From: Przewalskia tangutica
Taxonomy: Eukaryota; Streptophyta; Magnoliopsida; Solanales; Solanaceae
Direction: 5' to 3'
Length of the DNA stretch: 64,000 nucleotides
Assembly: GCA_029844215.1 (NCBI GenBank)
Contig: JAQGDG010000036.1
Span: forward strand, 1,612,001 to 1,676,000
Shown here: piece after piece, positions 22,193-34,650 of the stretch
How positions within the stretch are numbered: the stretch's first letter is position 1
Layout of the letters: every line of letters begins with the position of its first letter
Position numbers and translations under genes: made by a program
Notes under the pieces: model-generated
Databases searched by the model: none
Told to the model about the DNA's origin: nothing
The model's input: the letters and a program-made list of their open reading frames with translations, nothing else

Positions 22193-24204
22193 CCCCTCCT
22201 TTGTTCAAGACTTCATCATCCAAATGTGTTCTAAGTCTTGAAATCCTTCCCTCTCCTCTTGTTTGACTCTCGTCCAAGAGCCCCCTAGTAAAGGCCCTGG
22301 CCGAGAAACCCTCCCCTTGAGTGGCCTTTGTGGCCGAGAGCCTCCTCCCTCTTGGGTGCTAGCCGTGGTACCCCTAGCCTAGTTGCTTTCGATAATACCC
22401 CCTCTGGTAGAAATACTTCTCCAAGTATTGTTATAATGCCCAAAATACCTTAGCCTTTACCTTGTTGTATTCCAAAGTTACCCTATACTAAAGCCCGTAA
22501 ATACTATTATACTTCCCACAATACAAAACCGAAACCCTAGGAAAATCTCCATGGTTAGTTGGAGTAGTAAGTAGAAGTTGGTTAGAACTTCTAAGGGTTG
22601 TTTGGAGCTGGCCTGAGCGCACGAGTAGAGCTAAACCTTGCTCAGATCGACATTTAAACTTGGATAATTATGGGCTTATCGAGGTAAATATCTTGTCCTC
22701 TATTGTAATTGGAAATTACATGATTGACTATATAGTTGAAGTATACTATATATAGAATCAACGTTATTATCGCAATGTCTTTTGACTTAAGCTGAATAAT
22801 AAGAAACCTTTTCGAAAGAAGAGTAATCAATCAGTATTTACATAGACATTACAGAGACTTGCAGCTTTTCTCGCGAGTAGAATTGTACCCGGGTTAGATG
22901 TATAACCCACTGGTTGGCTTGGTAGCCCTCGATAAATGAGAGATTTACGCCATGCGGGGAGGTGCCAGAATTTTCTAGAATGTTCTACGATGAGGTCTAA
23001 ATGTTAATAAGCGCTGTGGCCTTATAGGTTGAAGTACTCGCAGGCGCGATCTACTTGGCTTAAGGAGTAGCCGACGGTTGGAAGTACTTGAGCGTTTGCT
23101 ATTAGTCGATACTGCCGCGAGGTATGTGAACCTCTTCCTATCTCTTCTAGCATGATATGTGTGAACTATGTAGTACGTAGACGCATATGCTAAATGTATT
23201 TGATTGGTTTAAAACATAAAGTGTTATAACGGCTTTATGGGAAGTTGGTTATAATAGCTTTATGTTGGTAAGAAAATACTTGTGGTTTTTAAAAGGTAAA
23301 TCGATTTGAACTATGACCGCTTGTTATGTGTTAATAAAGAACTCAAGTATTTCAAAAGATTTTGAATCATTTCGAAGAAGAAGTAATACTTGGTTTTGAA
23401 AACTTAAGAGTTATACTAGCTTTATGGGAAGTTAGGTATAACGGCTTAAGAATGTTTTACTGATTTCGGAAATCAGAATGTGTATCGACAAACCACTGCA
23501 GTTAATAAAAGGAAATGTTTTAACAGATTAAGTATTATTAAAACCAGAGAAACTTCCATCCGCATAAGCTAAGATGAGACAAAATGATATTTCCTAGATC
23601 ATGGTCATAATAAGATTGTTATAAACGAGAATATCTCTACTCACATATAAGGCTTATGTTCTTAGATAGTTTAAAAGAGAGAATTATATTCTTAAATGAA
23701 TAAGACTATGAACTACGAAACCTTTCTAAAATAAGAAACGTGAACATTTGAAATTAGGCAAACTTGGACGTTTGGATAATAATGTTGTTACTTGATTTTA
23801 CAAAGATAAGTGTTTTGATTCACTTCAAAAGATAATCACTCTATTTTCATATACTACGGTATTGTGTGACTTTTGTGAAAGTAACGATCTTTTAAAAGTT
23901 AATGTATGAAGTACTTTGGGGATAGAAACCCGAACATGTTGACACGTAGTAGAAAGTACCTTATGTGTGAATAACTTGATTGTATTGGTTTGTGATAGCC
24001 TTGTAATACCTTCGTGTTGATTTGATAAGTAACCATATTAGGATGCTACGTGTGTTAGTATTCTGTGAGGTTTGTGTAAAGGGTTTTCCTTGATTGTGCT
24101 TATGTTGTTTAAACGTTAAACCGTTATGTTGGTATTATACCACTCACCGTGTTTCCGGGGTTAAGCCGCCTCCGACGCGGGTAGACTCAGCGGTGCAGGA
24201 CCAT

Positions 24205-24400
24205 GATTCGAGAATACCTCACGCGGTCCTGGGGCCTATGCGGAGCTCACGAGTTCCGTGTTAGTGTGCGCCTTTATGGTCACGCGGTCATGTGGCCATG
24301 CGGATCGCGAGTCCGTGATCGCTGGAGTAGCTACCCTCGATGCGGGTTATACCTCATGCGGGCCTATGAGATTGGCCTATGCGGAGTCGGGGAGTTCGTG
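24205..24400 (+). repeat. Degenerate short tandem repeats in L1 3' LTR
   Basis: It has the same GAATACCTCACGCGG / GGCCATGCGGATCGCGAG module as L2; the 5' LTR counterpart starts at base 1 of the window. Confidence 0.6.
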
Positions 24401-25201
24401 GCTAGACGCGCACATTTGATATCAGGCGGCGACCGCTTTGATCATGTGACGGTCTAGACAGATCTTATGATACGCTTCATGACCTTGTTGGTACCGTGGG
24501 TTTTTAGTAGTCGGCTATGCCTTCGCACTTACCACAGACAGTTTTATTACAGTGGGACCCGTGTTCATGTGTTCCTTAGTGCTTTTATATCATAGATCGC
24601 CGGCAGGTGGGAAGGTATTCCACGCATGATTGATGTTGTGGGCTGAGACCCATTGTTATACTGAGTGATGACTTGAGGCGTGAGTTCGACTTGACATGCA
24701 TCGCTTTGTAAATCGTAGTTTGGTTATCATACATGTCTCCCGCTTTATATGATCGCTATGATTTCATTTACGATTTATTTTTCGCCACATACTAATCTGT
24801 ACGGAACTCCTTCGGGCTGCGTTTGCCGCAGTAAAGGTACACCGCCGTTGATCCTCGCCTTAGGGTCACGGCGTTTGGGAAAGCTCCGTTCCTCGAGGCT
24901 TATCTTCGTATAGTCCCTGTTGTTGTGCTACATTCGTGGTATGACGGCCCCTGTCCGTCGTGGTCGTGTCATTCTTAGGTCCAGAGTAATCAGTGGCGGG
25001 GTTTGTAAAAAGGATTAAACTGCTCATGTTGAAAAAGTTGTTGTTTATATTTATCGCCGAGAGGCAAGTTTTTCTCAGATTATTGTTTCATATTTCATAA
25101 TATGTCTTGTATCGTTTATGTTCCGCTGATTACTCTGATGTTGTATCACTAGGGTGCCCGGGGTAAGGCACCAGTCACGGGCCCGGAATCGGGTCGTGAC
25201 A

Positions 25202-27842
25202 CATATCTTACGTACTTACTTAGGAGAAGTCATTAAGTTCATTTCTATCTAACTTACTTATCTTTCATAACATAGTCCGGCCCACTACGGTGGGACACAT
25301 ATACTACCCGGCCCAAATCGACGCGATCGATCACACCAATATCAAAGCATGCCCGGAATCCCCATCACCGCGATACTAAAAGTGTAAAATATAACCACGG
25401 GTCTCACGCCCATAAAATCAATCAAAACAGTGGTATAACGCTGAGGCTTGCTTCATTTATACTCTTACCTGGAGAAGGTGGTAAAGCATGGGTATAACGC
25501 CTGGGCTTGCCCTCATTTATACTTACCCTATCTCGACTTGGCGTCAAATAACACATAAAGGTGGTACAGCGTCTCGGGATTTACCTCACTTATACTCTTA
25601 CCGGAGAAGGTGGTATAACGCCTGGGGCTTGCCCTCATTTATACTCTTACCCTAACTCAACCTACCATCATACATAACATAAGCACTACCGCTTATCATA
25701 CATAATATAAGCAAGTTAAGAAATCCCTAACTTCTTATTAGCTTGTTCATATACACTCTCATTTTGTTTACTTAAGGCACTAACATGTCATTATAAAATC
25801 CGGAATTTAACCCAACGTACTCACGTGCCTCTACTCCTTTAAAATGATTCTCTTCAAATAAAACTTCCAAGATACTAATAACCGTAGTATCAAGTCATAT
25901 CTACTTTTCACGACAAGTCACAATACTTTTAGAAATACAATTATAGGCTTCAAATCAAGTGACTTCTTTCTTTAAAACCTTAAGCAATTGGTACCTTTAA
26001 AACAATTTTGCCCTTCTTTATTTCAAATCATTACTTTGCTTACAATACTGAAGAAAACCATTCTTTTAAATCTTCCATAAAGTTGCTATAACCAACTTCC
26101 CATAAAGCCGTTATAACTCTTTATTTCTTAGACGAATTCATTCATTTGATAACCAAGAAACTTATACTTCAATTCAAATCACATAGCTTTCAAAATACTT
26201 CAAGTCTCTTAACTTTCAGGAAAACCAGTTTCTTAACTTAGAATGGCAAGAAATCAATACTTTCCAAATCAAGTATTCTATACTTTTAAATCAATTCATT
26301 TCTCCCTTTAAGAATCAAGTCTCATAACTTGAAAAATAAAGTCCCTTAACCTTTTAACAATTTGAGGTCCATAGTCTTAAAACTTCATACGTAAATTCTT
26401 ATAAATTAAGTAACATATACTTGGTGCGTTGTGAATAAGTTATACTTATTTATAACTATTTTAATCAAGTAGCCATGATCTAGAAAATGTAATACAATTT
26501 TGTCTTATCTTAGCTTCTATGCAGATGGAGAATTCTACTTGTTTTAACATAATTAATTGTCATTACATTTTCCTTTATTAACGCTGCAATGGATTGTTCG
26601 ATACTTATTCTTATTCGTGCCGTAAATTAGCCAAGTCAACTTGGCTCCAAATACCCCCTAACGACTCTTACCAACATCCCCCATAAGACTTGGTAAGAAC
26701 TTAGGATAACTTAGACATAACCTTTACGTAGAGTAAATCGACATACATACCTCTTAACTTCTAAGAGTAGAAGGAATCATGAAATAGTACTACATGTATA
26801 TTCCATACATAGAATCATGTCAAAAGAAGGAAGAGGTTCACATACCTCGCGACGATTATCGACAAGTAGCAAAAAGCTCCAAAGTACTTCCACCTTGAGC
26901 TATTCCATTCTTCAAGTAGGATACGCTATACTTAGTACATCAACCTATAATGGTCACCATACGTCCATTAACCTCTTACTTCATACGTAGAATATTCTAG
27001 GTGCTAAGTCGCTAAATTCTACAGAAAATCGGACAAAGACCTCCTTTGTTTTTACTAACTTTGCCACCTTTTCAAGGCCGAATACATAACCAAACAGCCT
27101 CAATTGGCTCACAACAATATAGAAGGTATTCCAATGCAAATGAATAACTAAACAGCCCCAATTGGCTCACAATTTAGAAAGTAGTTCAATACAAATGAAT
27201 AACAAACTAAAAGTCCAAATTCGGCCACCTTGAGTTCAACCATACCAATTCTTATCAAATTTCCATTTCAATCCAAATTGGTAGCATAACATGATATCAA
27301 GTCGCATTTGATTATAACAATCCATAATCTCTAAGTAGGTAACATGCGGCGATTTCTAATAAACGACCAATTAGTAATCCAATTTTCAAGTGGCTTATAT
27401 AACATTTCGAATTTAGCTACAAGCACTCCAAAATACTTATAAACTTCAACTTAACCACTTCATGCTAGCAACATGTAAAACTAATAACAATAAAAATAAT
27501 CTTATAACATTTTCAAAGAACAAGATTATACCTCAACGAATTGTAATCCAATCTTCAAAACCGAAGTTGCTCCTTAGCAACCTAGAGCCTCATCAAGACA
27601 CCTCAATCCGCTCCTTGAGACCCTTAGAACCACACCAACAACTTTCCTTCAAACCTTCAATCCAAAACCTAGAAAGCCACTAGGTTTTCACTTTGCGACT
27701 AATACGAAAACTCTCTTTTTCCGGGATTTTTCTATTGAGATATACTTACATAACACTCATGAACCTTGGTTTAAAGTGGGGGAATTATTGGACAACAAAC
27801 AAATTTTTTTCTCCCTAGATGTACCCAAACCCGTGAGCTAGT
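25202..27842 (-). repeat. Fragment of a type-B LTR, minus strand
   Basis: Its right part is the reverse complement of the R1 3' LTR: 27700-27840 matches about 59840-59960 (the ACCTTGGTTTAAAGTG and CTCATGAACC blocks), and the type-B tandem repeats appear inverted at 25430-25665. The first roughly 400 bp of the LTR, including its promoter, are missing at the right edge. The left edge is the L1 insertion point. The leftmost 230 bp carry blocks (for example GGGTCTCACGCCCA) shared with the R4 and L3 LTRs but not with the R1 copy. No gene is seen. Confidence 0.8.
25430..25665 (-). repeat. Type-B LTR tandem repeat, 3-4 units of about 55-65 bp
   Basis: Units run GTGGTATAACGC...GCTTGCCCTCATTTATACTCTTACC...GGAGAAG. 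They match 61490-61650 on the other strand. Confidence 0.8.
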
Positions 27843-27998
27843 TGGGACGAGTTCTCGGAGGCTTTTCTCAGCCACTTCTTGCCTCCGCAGATGAGGAGGG
27901 CACGGTCCACAGAACCGCATATATTCTTTAGCCACCGCCGTGATCGTGAGGCTTCCAGCGACGCCGCCAAGGTACATTATTGATTTCATCTTTGTGGC
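27843..27998 (+). pseudogene. gag: R1 gag fragment with internal deletion
   Basis: Codons 27843-27905 read WDEFSEAFLSHFLPP followed by QMRRAR, identical in type to the R3 gag (around 38340-38400). After that the sequence no longer follows gag, and by 27999 protease begins, so the rest of gag and its zinc knuckle are deleted. The gag start is also lost at the left junction. Confidence 0.85.
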
Positions 27999-28400
27999 GT
28001 TTATGCTTTGATAGATCCAGGTTCTACCTTGTCCTATGTGTCTCCTCTTATTGCAGGTAGAATCGGGACAGAGCCGGTGTCGATAGAGCCTTTTGAGGTA
28101 GCTACGCCAGTGGGTGATTCGGTGTTAGCTGAGCGGGTGTATAAAGGTTGTCCGGTGTTTATTTACAGTCGTCAGACCCTTGCAGACTTGATAGAGTTGG
28201 AGATGACATATTTTGATGTCATTATGGGTACTGGCTTGGCTTGTTATGCCAACGTTATCGTGGGAGTTGGTTCGGTTCGATTTCTGGCGAGCCGATCAGT
28301 GGAAGGGCAACACAAATACACCGAGGGTAGGTTTAGTTCTTACCTCAAGGCTAGGAAGATGGTGCAGAAAGGATCCATCTATCATCCGTTCGGTATTTGA
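27999..28400 (+). pseudogene. pol: R1 retropepsin (protease) domain
   Basis: The frame from 27999 gives VYALIDPGSTLSYVSPLIAG, containing the aspartic protease active-site triplet D-P/S-G followed by ST. It continues with a VATPVGDSV and a LIELEMTYFDVIMG block typical of plant chromovirus proteases, and stops at 28400. The frame is open for about 130 codons. Aspartic protease would cleave the Gag-Pol polyprotein in the particle. The next block (PDVFP-like, about 28440) has shifted frame. Confidence 0.85.
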
Positions 28401-29320
28401 TACGCAGGAGTGCCGCTTCTCGTGCATGGTTAGAGTTTCGGATGTGTTCCCGCACGATCTTGGTATCCTCCCAAGAGGAGATCGAGTTTTGTATTGACAT
28501 GTTGTCGACACTCGACCTATTTCCATTCCGCCATACAGGATGGCACTCCGAGTTGAGGAGTGAAGGACCACGAAAGATTTGTTGGAGAAAGGATTTATCG
28601 GGCTAGTGTATCTCCCCAGCGCCATTGTTTGTGAAGAAGAAGAAGGATGGGGCACGTATGTGTGTTGATTCTGACCGGTGAATAAGGTAACCATCAAGAA
28701 TAGGTACCTCCCGGGATTGATGATTTGTTTGACCGATTGCGAAGTGCGAGATGTTTCCAAGATAGACTGCCGCATTATCATCAGTGCGAGTTCGAGGCGA
28801 TATCCCAAATCTGCATTCGGGACCGGTATGGGCACTATGAGTTCAGGTTATGTCTTTCGGTTTGACCAACGCTCAGCGGTATTTATGGATTTGATGAACC
28901 GAGTGTTCAAGCCATTTTGGATACATTTGTGATAGTATTCATTGATGACATCGTTTATTCGCGACAGAGCGAGCATGCGATCACTTGAGGGCGGTACTTG
29001 GGTCCTCGAGCCGGCGATTATTCGCCAAGTTCTCAGTATGAGTTTTGTTGGCCTCGATGGCATTCCCGGGCACATTATCGGGTGATGGTGTTCGTGGATA
29101 CGACAAAGATTGAGGCGAAGTCTTGGCGAGACCTACTACTCCGGCCGAGTGCGCAGATTTCTTAGAAATCGCGTTATTATCGTAGGTTTGTGGAGAAGTT
29201 TGCCGATTTCGGCACCGCTGACTAGTGACTCGAACGCAGCAAGTTCCGCCGATGGGAGGCTTGCGAGAAGGGTTTCGATTCTTGAAGAAAAGGTTGACTC
29301 TGACTCAGTTCTTACTCTTC
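28401..29320 (+). pseudogene. pol: R1 reverse transcriptase domain, frameshifted
   Basis: Recognisable blocks in order: DVFPHDL-like (28440), FVKKKKDGARMCVD (28628), NKVTIKNRYLPG (28678), DVSKIDCR (28750), VFMDLMNRVFKPF (28882) and the catalytic VIVFIDDI (FIDD at 28938-28949). They fall in different frames, so at least five frameshifts separate them. The order and motifs are those of Ty3/Gypsy RT, which copies the genomic RNA into DNA. Many shifts lie beside CAG/CTG or G/C runs, so true integrity is uncertain. Confidence 0.85.
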
Positions 29321-29640
29321 CCGAGGGTTAGGCAGTACGTGATCTATTGTGATGCCTCGTATCGGTCTAGGTGTGTTTGATGCAACACTAAAGTTATAGC
29401 CTATGCTTCCGCGATTCACAAGCATGAGAAGAATTACCCTACCACGACTTAGAGTTGGCGCGATTATTCATGCCTTGAAGATTTGGAGACATTATTTGTA
29501 TGGGGTTCATGTGGATATTTATACAGACCACGAGCCTCCAGATATCTTCAAAGAGGAGCCGAACTTGCACAGGCGGTGGTTAGAGGATTGAAAGATTATG
29601 ATGTTGATATTCTATACCATCCGGGAAAGCCAACGTAGTT
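29321..29640 (+). pseudogene. pol: R1 RNase H domain
   Basis: VIYCDASY at 29339-29362 is the first catalytic Asp region of Gypsy RNase H. It is followed by a KVIAYAS-like block (29391), a HEKNYPT block (29422), an ALKIWRHYLYGVHVDIYTDH block (29484-29541) and a YDVDILYHPGKP-like end near 29600. The frame is broken at least twice. RNase H removes the RNA strand during reverse transcription. Confidence 0.82.
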
Positions 29641-30479
29641 GCGATGCCTTGAGTCATAGATCGATGGGGAGCTTGTCGAGGTGCCAGAGGCGGGATACGG
29701 TCCGGATCCACCAACGAGCCTTGGGGTTTGATTGATCGATACCGATAGTGAGTGCGGGTTCGTGAGGTTGCCGAGTCTTCCATCATTGATGAGGAAGAGG
29801 CGATTTGAGGACCCGGTGTTACGGTATCGAGATGCAACTCTTCGAGGAGAAGAGTCTATTCGAGGTAGCTCCCGATGGGGTGCTAAGATTTGAGGCTGTG
29901 TGTGTTCCGATGTGACAGACTTCACGCCAGATTTTGGGAGGCACAGTGCTCGTTATTCTATTCATCCGGGTCGACAAGATGTACCATGACCTCGGATGTT
30001 TGTATTGGTGGGATGGCACGAAGAGGACATGGCAGGTTTTGTTGCACAGTGTCCTAATTGCCAACAGGTCAAGGTCGAGCACCAGAGGCCCAGTGGATTA
30101 TTGCAGGCTATTGAGATTCTGACTTGGAAGTGGGAGGTGATCAACATGGACTTTGTTATAGGGTTACCTCGTACTCAGAGGAAGTACGACTCAATTTGGG
30201 TTATTGTTGACAGGCTGACGAAATCAACCCATTTCCTTCCACCAGACGACGCTTTGGTGAGACTATGCCGAGACATCGAGAGATCGTGAGGTGCGGTGTC
30301 GGTGTCGATTATTTCGATAGAGAGCCCGGTTATGGCTAACCTCGAGGTCTTTCGGAAGGGATTAGGACACAGTGAGTCTCGGTACATCATTTCATCCTCG
30401 GTGTGGGCAGGCGAGAGCGTACTATCGAGATTACGCGAGGATATGTTGCGAGCAGCGTGTTTGATTTCGTGGTATTGGG
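29641..30479 (+). pseudogene. pol: R1 integrase, N-terminal and core part
   Basis: Within the frame 29996-30289: FVLVGWHEED, then CPNCQQVKVEHQRP (the CxxC half of the HHCC zinc finger), LLQAIEILTWKWEVINMDF (first catalytic Asp of D-D-35-E at 30149-30151) and WVIVDRLTKSTHFLP. Beyond 30290 the frame shifts; a block matching the second Asp (near 30312) and the HPQ...Glu region (30385-30450) is degraded. R2 interrupts it at 30479/58589. Integrase would insert the cDNA. Confidence 0.87.
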
Positions 30480-31269
30480 TGTCACGACCAACCCGCCCGT
30501 GGTCGTGCCTTACCCGTACCCAGTAGACATACATCGAGTAACCAGCGGAATATAAAACAAGACATGAAACAAGATGAGAAAGCGATTTACGAGAAAAGTG
30601 TGTCCTTTCGGCATATATATATATAAACTTGAACACGAACAGCTACATCCTTTACAAACTCGCACTTAGCGATTACATGCACTTAAGAATGTTATAATAA
30701 CAACGACGGGACGGCCGCCATACCCGAATGTAAGTACCTACAACAATGGGACTATACGAATAAGCCTCCGAGAAACGGGCTTCCCAAAATGTCAATCGTG
30801 ATCCTAAGAGCGAGGATCGGCGGTGTACCTACTGCGGCGTGAACGCACCCGAGGAGGCCGATAACGGTACCAAGTATGTGAAATCAAAATATAAATGAAA
30901 TCGTAATAGTCTATATAAAGCGTAAGACATATATGATAACCAATTTACGATACCATATGTAGCAAATGTCAAGTCGTGACTCACGCCAAAGTCATCACTC
31001 AAATATAACCATGGGTCTCATGCCCACAATATCAATCATGCCCGTGGAATTCTTCCTCACCGCCGATCCATGATATAAAAGCACCAAGGAATACATGAAC
31101 ACCGTGTCCCACGTGTCATAATAAAATGACGGGTAAGTAAACTGCGGATAGCCGACTACTAAAACCCACAGCAACAATACTATAAAATGTATCACGAGGT
31201 CTTTCTAGACCGCCACATGATCGGCGCCACTCACCCTCGTGATCAATGCGCGTCAAATCCTGGAACTCA

Positions 31270-31490
31270 CCGCAGCTCCGCATAAGCCACCTAGGCCCGC
31301 ATGAGGTATTCCCCGCATCGAGGGTAGCTAATCCTCGGCATCTTCCTGGACTCTCGTAGTCCGCATGGCCACATAGACCGCATGAGGTATTCCCCGCACA
31401 CTAACTCGAACTCGTAGCTCGCACAGTCCCTGGACCCACGAGGTATTCTCGAATCATAGTCACACGCATCGCATGAGGTATACCCTACAT
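31270..31490 (-). repeat. Degenerate short tandem repeats in R2 3' LTR
   Basis: Repeats of CGCATGAGGTATTCCCCGCA recur four to five times, the reverse complement of the module in L1 and L2. Confidence 0.65.
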
Positions 31491-33268
31491 CGGCAATTAA
31501 CCCCTATATCATGTCAAGAGGTGAGTGATACAATACTAACATAACGGCTTATCGTTAAACAACATAAGCACAATAAGAATAACCTCTTTACACAAACGTT
31601 ACAAGATACTAACACACGTAGCATCATAACATGTTTACTTATCAAACCAACAAGAAAGTATTACAAGGCTATCACAAACCAACATAGTCAAGTTATTCAC
31701 ACAAGGTACTTCCTATTTTATGTAAACAAGTTCGGTTTTATCCCAGTACTTCATACATTAACTCTTTAAAAGATTCGTTTTTCACAAAGTCACACGATAC
31801 AGTAGTATAAAAAATAGAGTGACTATCTTTTTAAGTAAACCAAAACAGTTTCCCTACCTTCTTTTTGAACCAACTTAAGACAAAAGCATGCCTTCCTTTT
31901 TAAAATCAAGTAACAACATTCTTTTCCAAAAGTCCAAGTTGCCTAATTAAAATGTACTCAAGTCTTTTATTTCCGAAAGATTTCATAGTTCATAGTCTTA
32001 ATCAAATAGCGTAATCTCTTTTTAAAACAATTGAGTAACATATGCCTTATGTGTGAGTAGTTATTCTTGTTTATAACAATCTTATTAAAGCAACCATGAT
32101 CTAGGAAATGTAATACAATTTTGTCTTATCTTAGCTTCTATGCAGATGGAGGTTTCTACTGGTTTTAATAATACTTAATTAGTCAATACATTTTCATTTA
32201 TTAGCGCTGCAGTGGTTTGTTCGATACTTATTCTCATTTCCGAAATCAATATAAGGCTTTCATAAATAATTAAGTAAACCGTTCCTTTTATCTCTCTTAA
32301 GTCGTTATACCTAACTTCCCATAAAGCTAGTATAACTCTTAAGCTTTTAAAACCAAGTATTACTCTTCTTTCAAAACGATTCTTAATTCTTTTGAAATAC
32401 TTCAAGATTCTTATTATTTTAAACTCAAGTCAAAAGACATCGAAGTAAAACCACGCTCAGCTAACACACGACGCTCACCGTACTATATATATTCTTTTAA
32501 AATATCATGCTCAAGAGGATAGGAAGAATCACATACCTCCTCGGCGAAATCCACCTGCCAAGTCGAATATGTCATGCGCAGAGTATCAACCTATAATAGT
32601 CAAATACGTCTATCAACGTCTAGACTACTCTGTAGAATATTCTAAGCAGAAGGTTCTTATTTCTACTTTAAATTTGGCAAGACTTCCCTACCACAAACTA
32701 CTCAAGTCTATTGTAAATACAGTCCTATGTAAGTACAACTCAATTCTCTTCTTATATACCATCCTTCTATATCTTATACTCAATTCTAAACTACTATATG
32801 TAATTTCCAATTACAATAGAAGGATAAGATATTTACCTCGATAAGCCCAAAATTATCCAAGTTTAAATGTCGATCCTGAGCAAGGTTTAGCTCCTATTCT
32901 GTATGCTCCAATTCGCTCCAAGAAACCCTTAGAAGTTCTAAACAACTTCTACCTAATACTTCAACCAACCATGAAGATTTTTCCTAGGGTTTCGTTTAGT
33001 GACTAAGGGAATATAGTAGTATTTTCTGCTCTTAGCATTGAAATAACTTTGGAATACTACAAGGTATTGGGCTAAGGTATTTTGGAATATAACAATACTT
33101 GGGAAGTATTTCTACCAAGGGGGTATTTCACGAGAGACTTCTAGGTAGGGGGTTTCGAGGGCCTCACAAAGGAGGGTGGTTTGGACGAGAGCTTCAAGAG
33201 GGAGAGGGAAGGATTTTTAAGACTTAGAATTATTTAAGGGATGAAGAAATCCTTCAACTAAGGGGGGG

Positions 33269-33471
33269 TATTTATAGGGCCTTCAATGGTCAAGATTCAA
33301 GCAAGTGTGTGGATGACATTTGGACAAGTGTTGTGTGGGTCCCACCTTATCTATCTACTCAAAAAATATCTAGCCAACATTGACCAAATGTTTAAGGCAT
33401 TTAACACAAAAAAAATGTGCCAAGGAACTCCCTCCAAACCGTCCACTTTGAGGGTGACACGTGTCACCCTC
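33269..33471 (-). promoter_or_regulatory. R2 3' LTR promoter copy: dyad and TATA box
   Basis: GAGGGTGACA-CG-TGTCACCCTC lies at 33450-33471, a perfect palindrome whose centre makes CACGTG. The minus-strand TATA is at 33269-33276. Confidence 0.75.
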
Positions 33472-33684
33472 CCATTGGTCCCAAATATTTTATCTCTCGG
33501 AAAAATCCGCAAAAATTAAATTATTGAACACGCAAAATTCCTTTACAAGGTTCGGAAAATTTTCCGTCGGAAAAACAATCTTTTTCGTTAGTTGTGCACA
33601 ATTTCGTCCCTTTTGCGTAATTAAGGCTTACACAATTGTACGTACGTCCCCACATACATACTCTGGAAAATACGGGGTATAACA

Positions 33685-33697
33685 TTCTCCCCTCCTT
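33685..33697 (-). other. R2 polypurine tract
   Basis: The minus strand reads AAGGAGGGGAGAA directly before TGTTATACC. Confidence 0.85.
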
Positions 33698-34650
33698 AGA
33701 AACATTCATCCCGAATGTTCCTTCCCAAGACAGATAACGATAAAGTTCCTCATAACTTAACAGTTTGCAAATGCCGCACATGGCCACAATACAACACGCG
33801 CAAATACTTAAATCCAAGTCCATAAGGAATCACCTCTAGCATCACAAAAGCTCTCACCCAAGGTCTAAAAGATATTCCCTTCGCACTTTTACTTCACAAA
33901 AGTAATGATCACTTCTATTCTCTTACTGTCACTCTCCTCAGACACTCGAACACTTCCTAAATAAACTTACCACCTTCTCAAGTATTGCTCAGCTTCCAAA
34001 ATCTCTGGTTACTATCTCCAACTTGGTCATCATTAATCGAACACTGGATGTATCTCCGATACTTTTCCAACATAGCAACATGAAAGATCGACGATCGCTT
34101 CCTACGTCGGACGGCAATGCTAATTTATAGCAACCCGCCTATTCTCCAAATGATCCAAAATTCTCAAAGTACTCGCTAAGTTTCCCTTTCCAAATCTCGT
34201 CACGCCTTCCGGTGGTACCTTCAAGAAAACCCACCACAACTCAACTCCAAGTCGACGATTATCCGCACGACTTCTGACTCGAGTCGCCAATAACCTCTCG
34301 GATAAGCTTCACCCTATCCACATCCTGCTGAATCAAGTATGAACCAACAATCTGAACCTTGCCAACATCGAACCAATCGACCGGCAACCTACACTACCGC
34401 CCATACAAGGCTTCATAAGGTGACATCCGAATACTGAAATGGTAGCTATTATAATACTCACTCAACAAGAGGCGAATAATCCTTACAGCTACCTCTGAAA
34501 AATCAAAAACACCGGCCCGAGGGTGAATGCAATACTGAGACTCACCTGAGTTCCTAACCTTGCCTGGTAAAACCTCCATAAAAAGAAATAGCCGTAAACT
34601 GGGCTCCACTGCCTGTCACAAAGTAAAAGTAGGAACCCCGTGCAGTCTTA
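33698..34650 (-). pseudogene. pol: R2 integrase C-terminal remnant
   Basis: The minus-strand frame 34609-34394 contains SEYYNSYHFSIRMSPYEALYGR, which lines up with the YNNSYHSSIxMAPYEALYGR block of R1 and R3 and identifies the origin. Upstream the segment around QYCIHPRAGVFDF shows the DGQAER-type Glu region collapsed by a deletion. Downstream, towards 33700, homology to the WRN...AEEDM tail is lost. It is the best readable copy of the remnant shared by the five non-autonomous elements. Confidence 0.75.

Larger units (their letters stand above)
1..25201 (+). mobile_element. L1: non-autonomous Ty3/Gypsy LTR retrotransposon, outermost of the left nest
   Basis: This element begins before the window. 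Its 5' LTR ends at 951 (CGTGACA), its internal region is 952-1590 plus 19818-21761 (about 2.58 kb once the insert is removed), and its 3' LTR is 21762-25201. L2 with L3 inside it interrupts the gag-like region at 1590/19818. The internal region holds a gag-like stretch and a remnant of the integrase C-terminal half, but no protease, RT or RNase H. Mobilisation would need proteins from an autonomous relative; that dependence is inferred from the missing pol. The window starts roughly 2.5 kb into the 5' LTR, judged by alignment with 24250 onward in the 3' LTR. Confidence 0.9.
21762..25201 (+). repeat. L1 3' LTR
   Basis: It is 3.44 kb, TGTTATACCCCG to GGGTCGTGACA. The dyad is at 21977-21998, TATA at 22185-22192, the donor-like GAG/GTAAAT at 22683 and the TCTTCTAG acceptor-like site at 23150. 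Its 3' end is among the best preserved in the window for G/C runs. A CTTGTTTTGTGC-type repeat (about 12-14 bp, three to four copies) lies at 22044-22092. No gene is seen. Confidence 0.93.
30480..33684 (-). repeat. R2 3' LTR
   Basis: It is 3.21 kb, nearly identical to 55287-58588 over its AT-rich half (for example 32040-32400 and 33280-33680), but about 97 bp shorter, mainly through small deletions in the GC-rich half. The dyad is at 33450-33471 and the minus-strand TATA at 33269-33276. No gene is seen. Confidence 0.93.

Noticed and set aside
28296..28835. 179-codon minus-strand open frame
   Set aside because: It is antisense to protease and RT blocks of R1 that are clearly readable on the plus strand.
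27999..30479. Endogenous plant pararetrovirus
   Set aside because: Protease-RT-RNase H-integrase order, a DDE integrase, LTRs and target duplications identify LTR retrotransposons. No movement protein or pararetroviral coat motif is seen.
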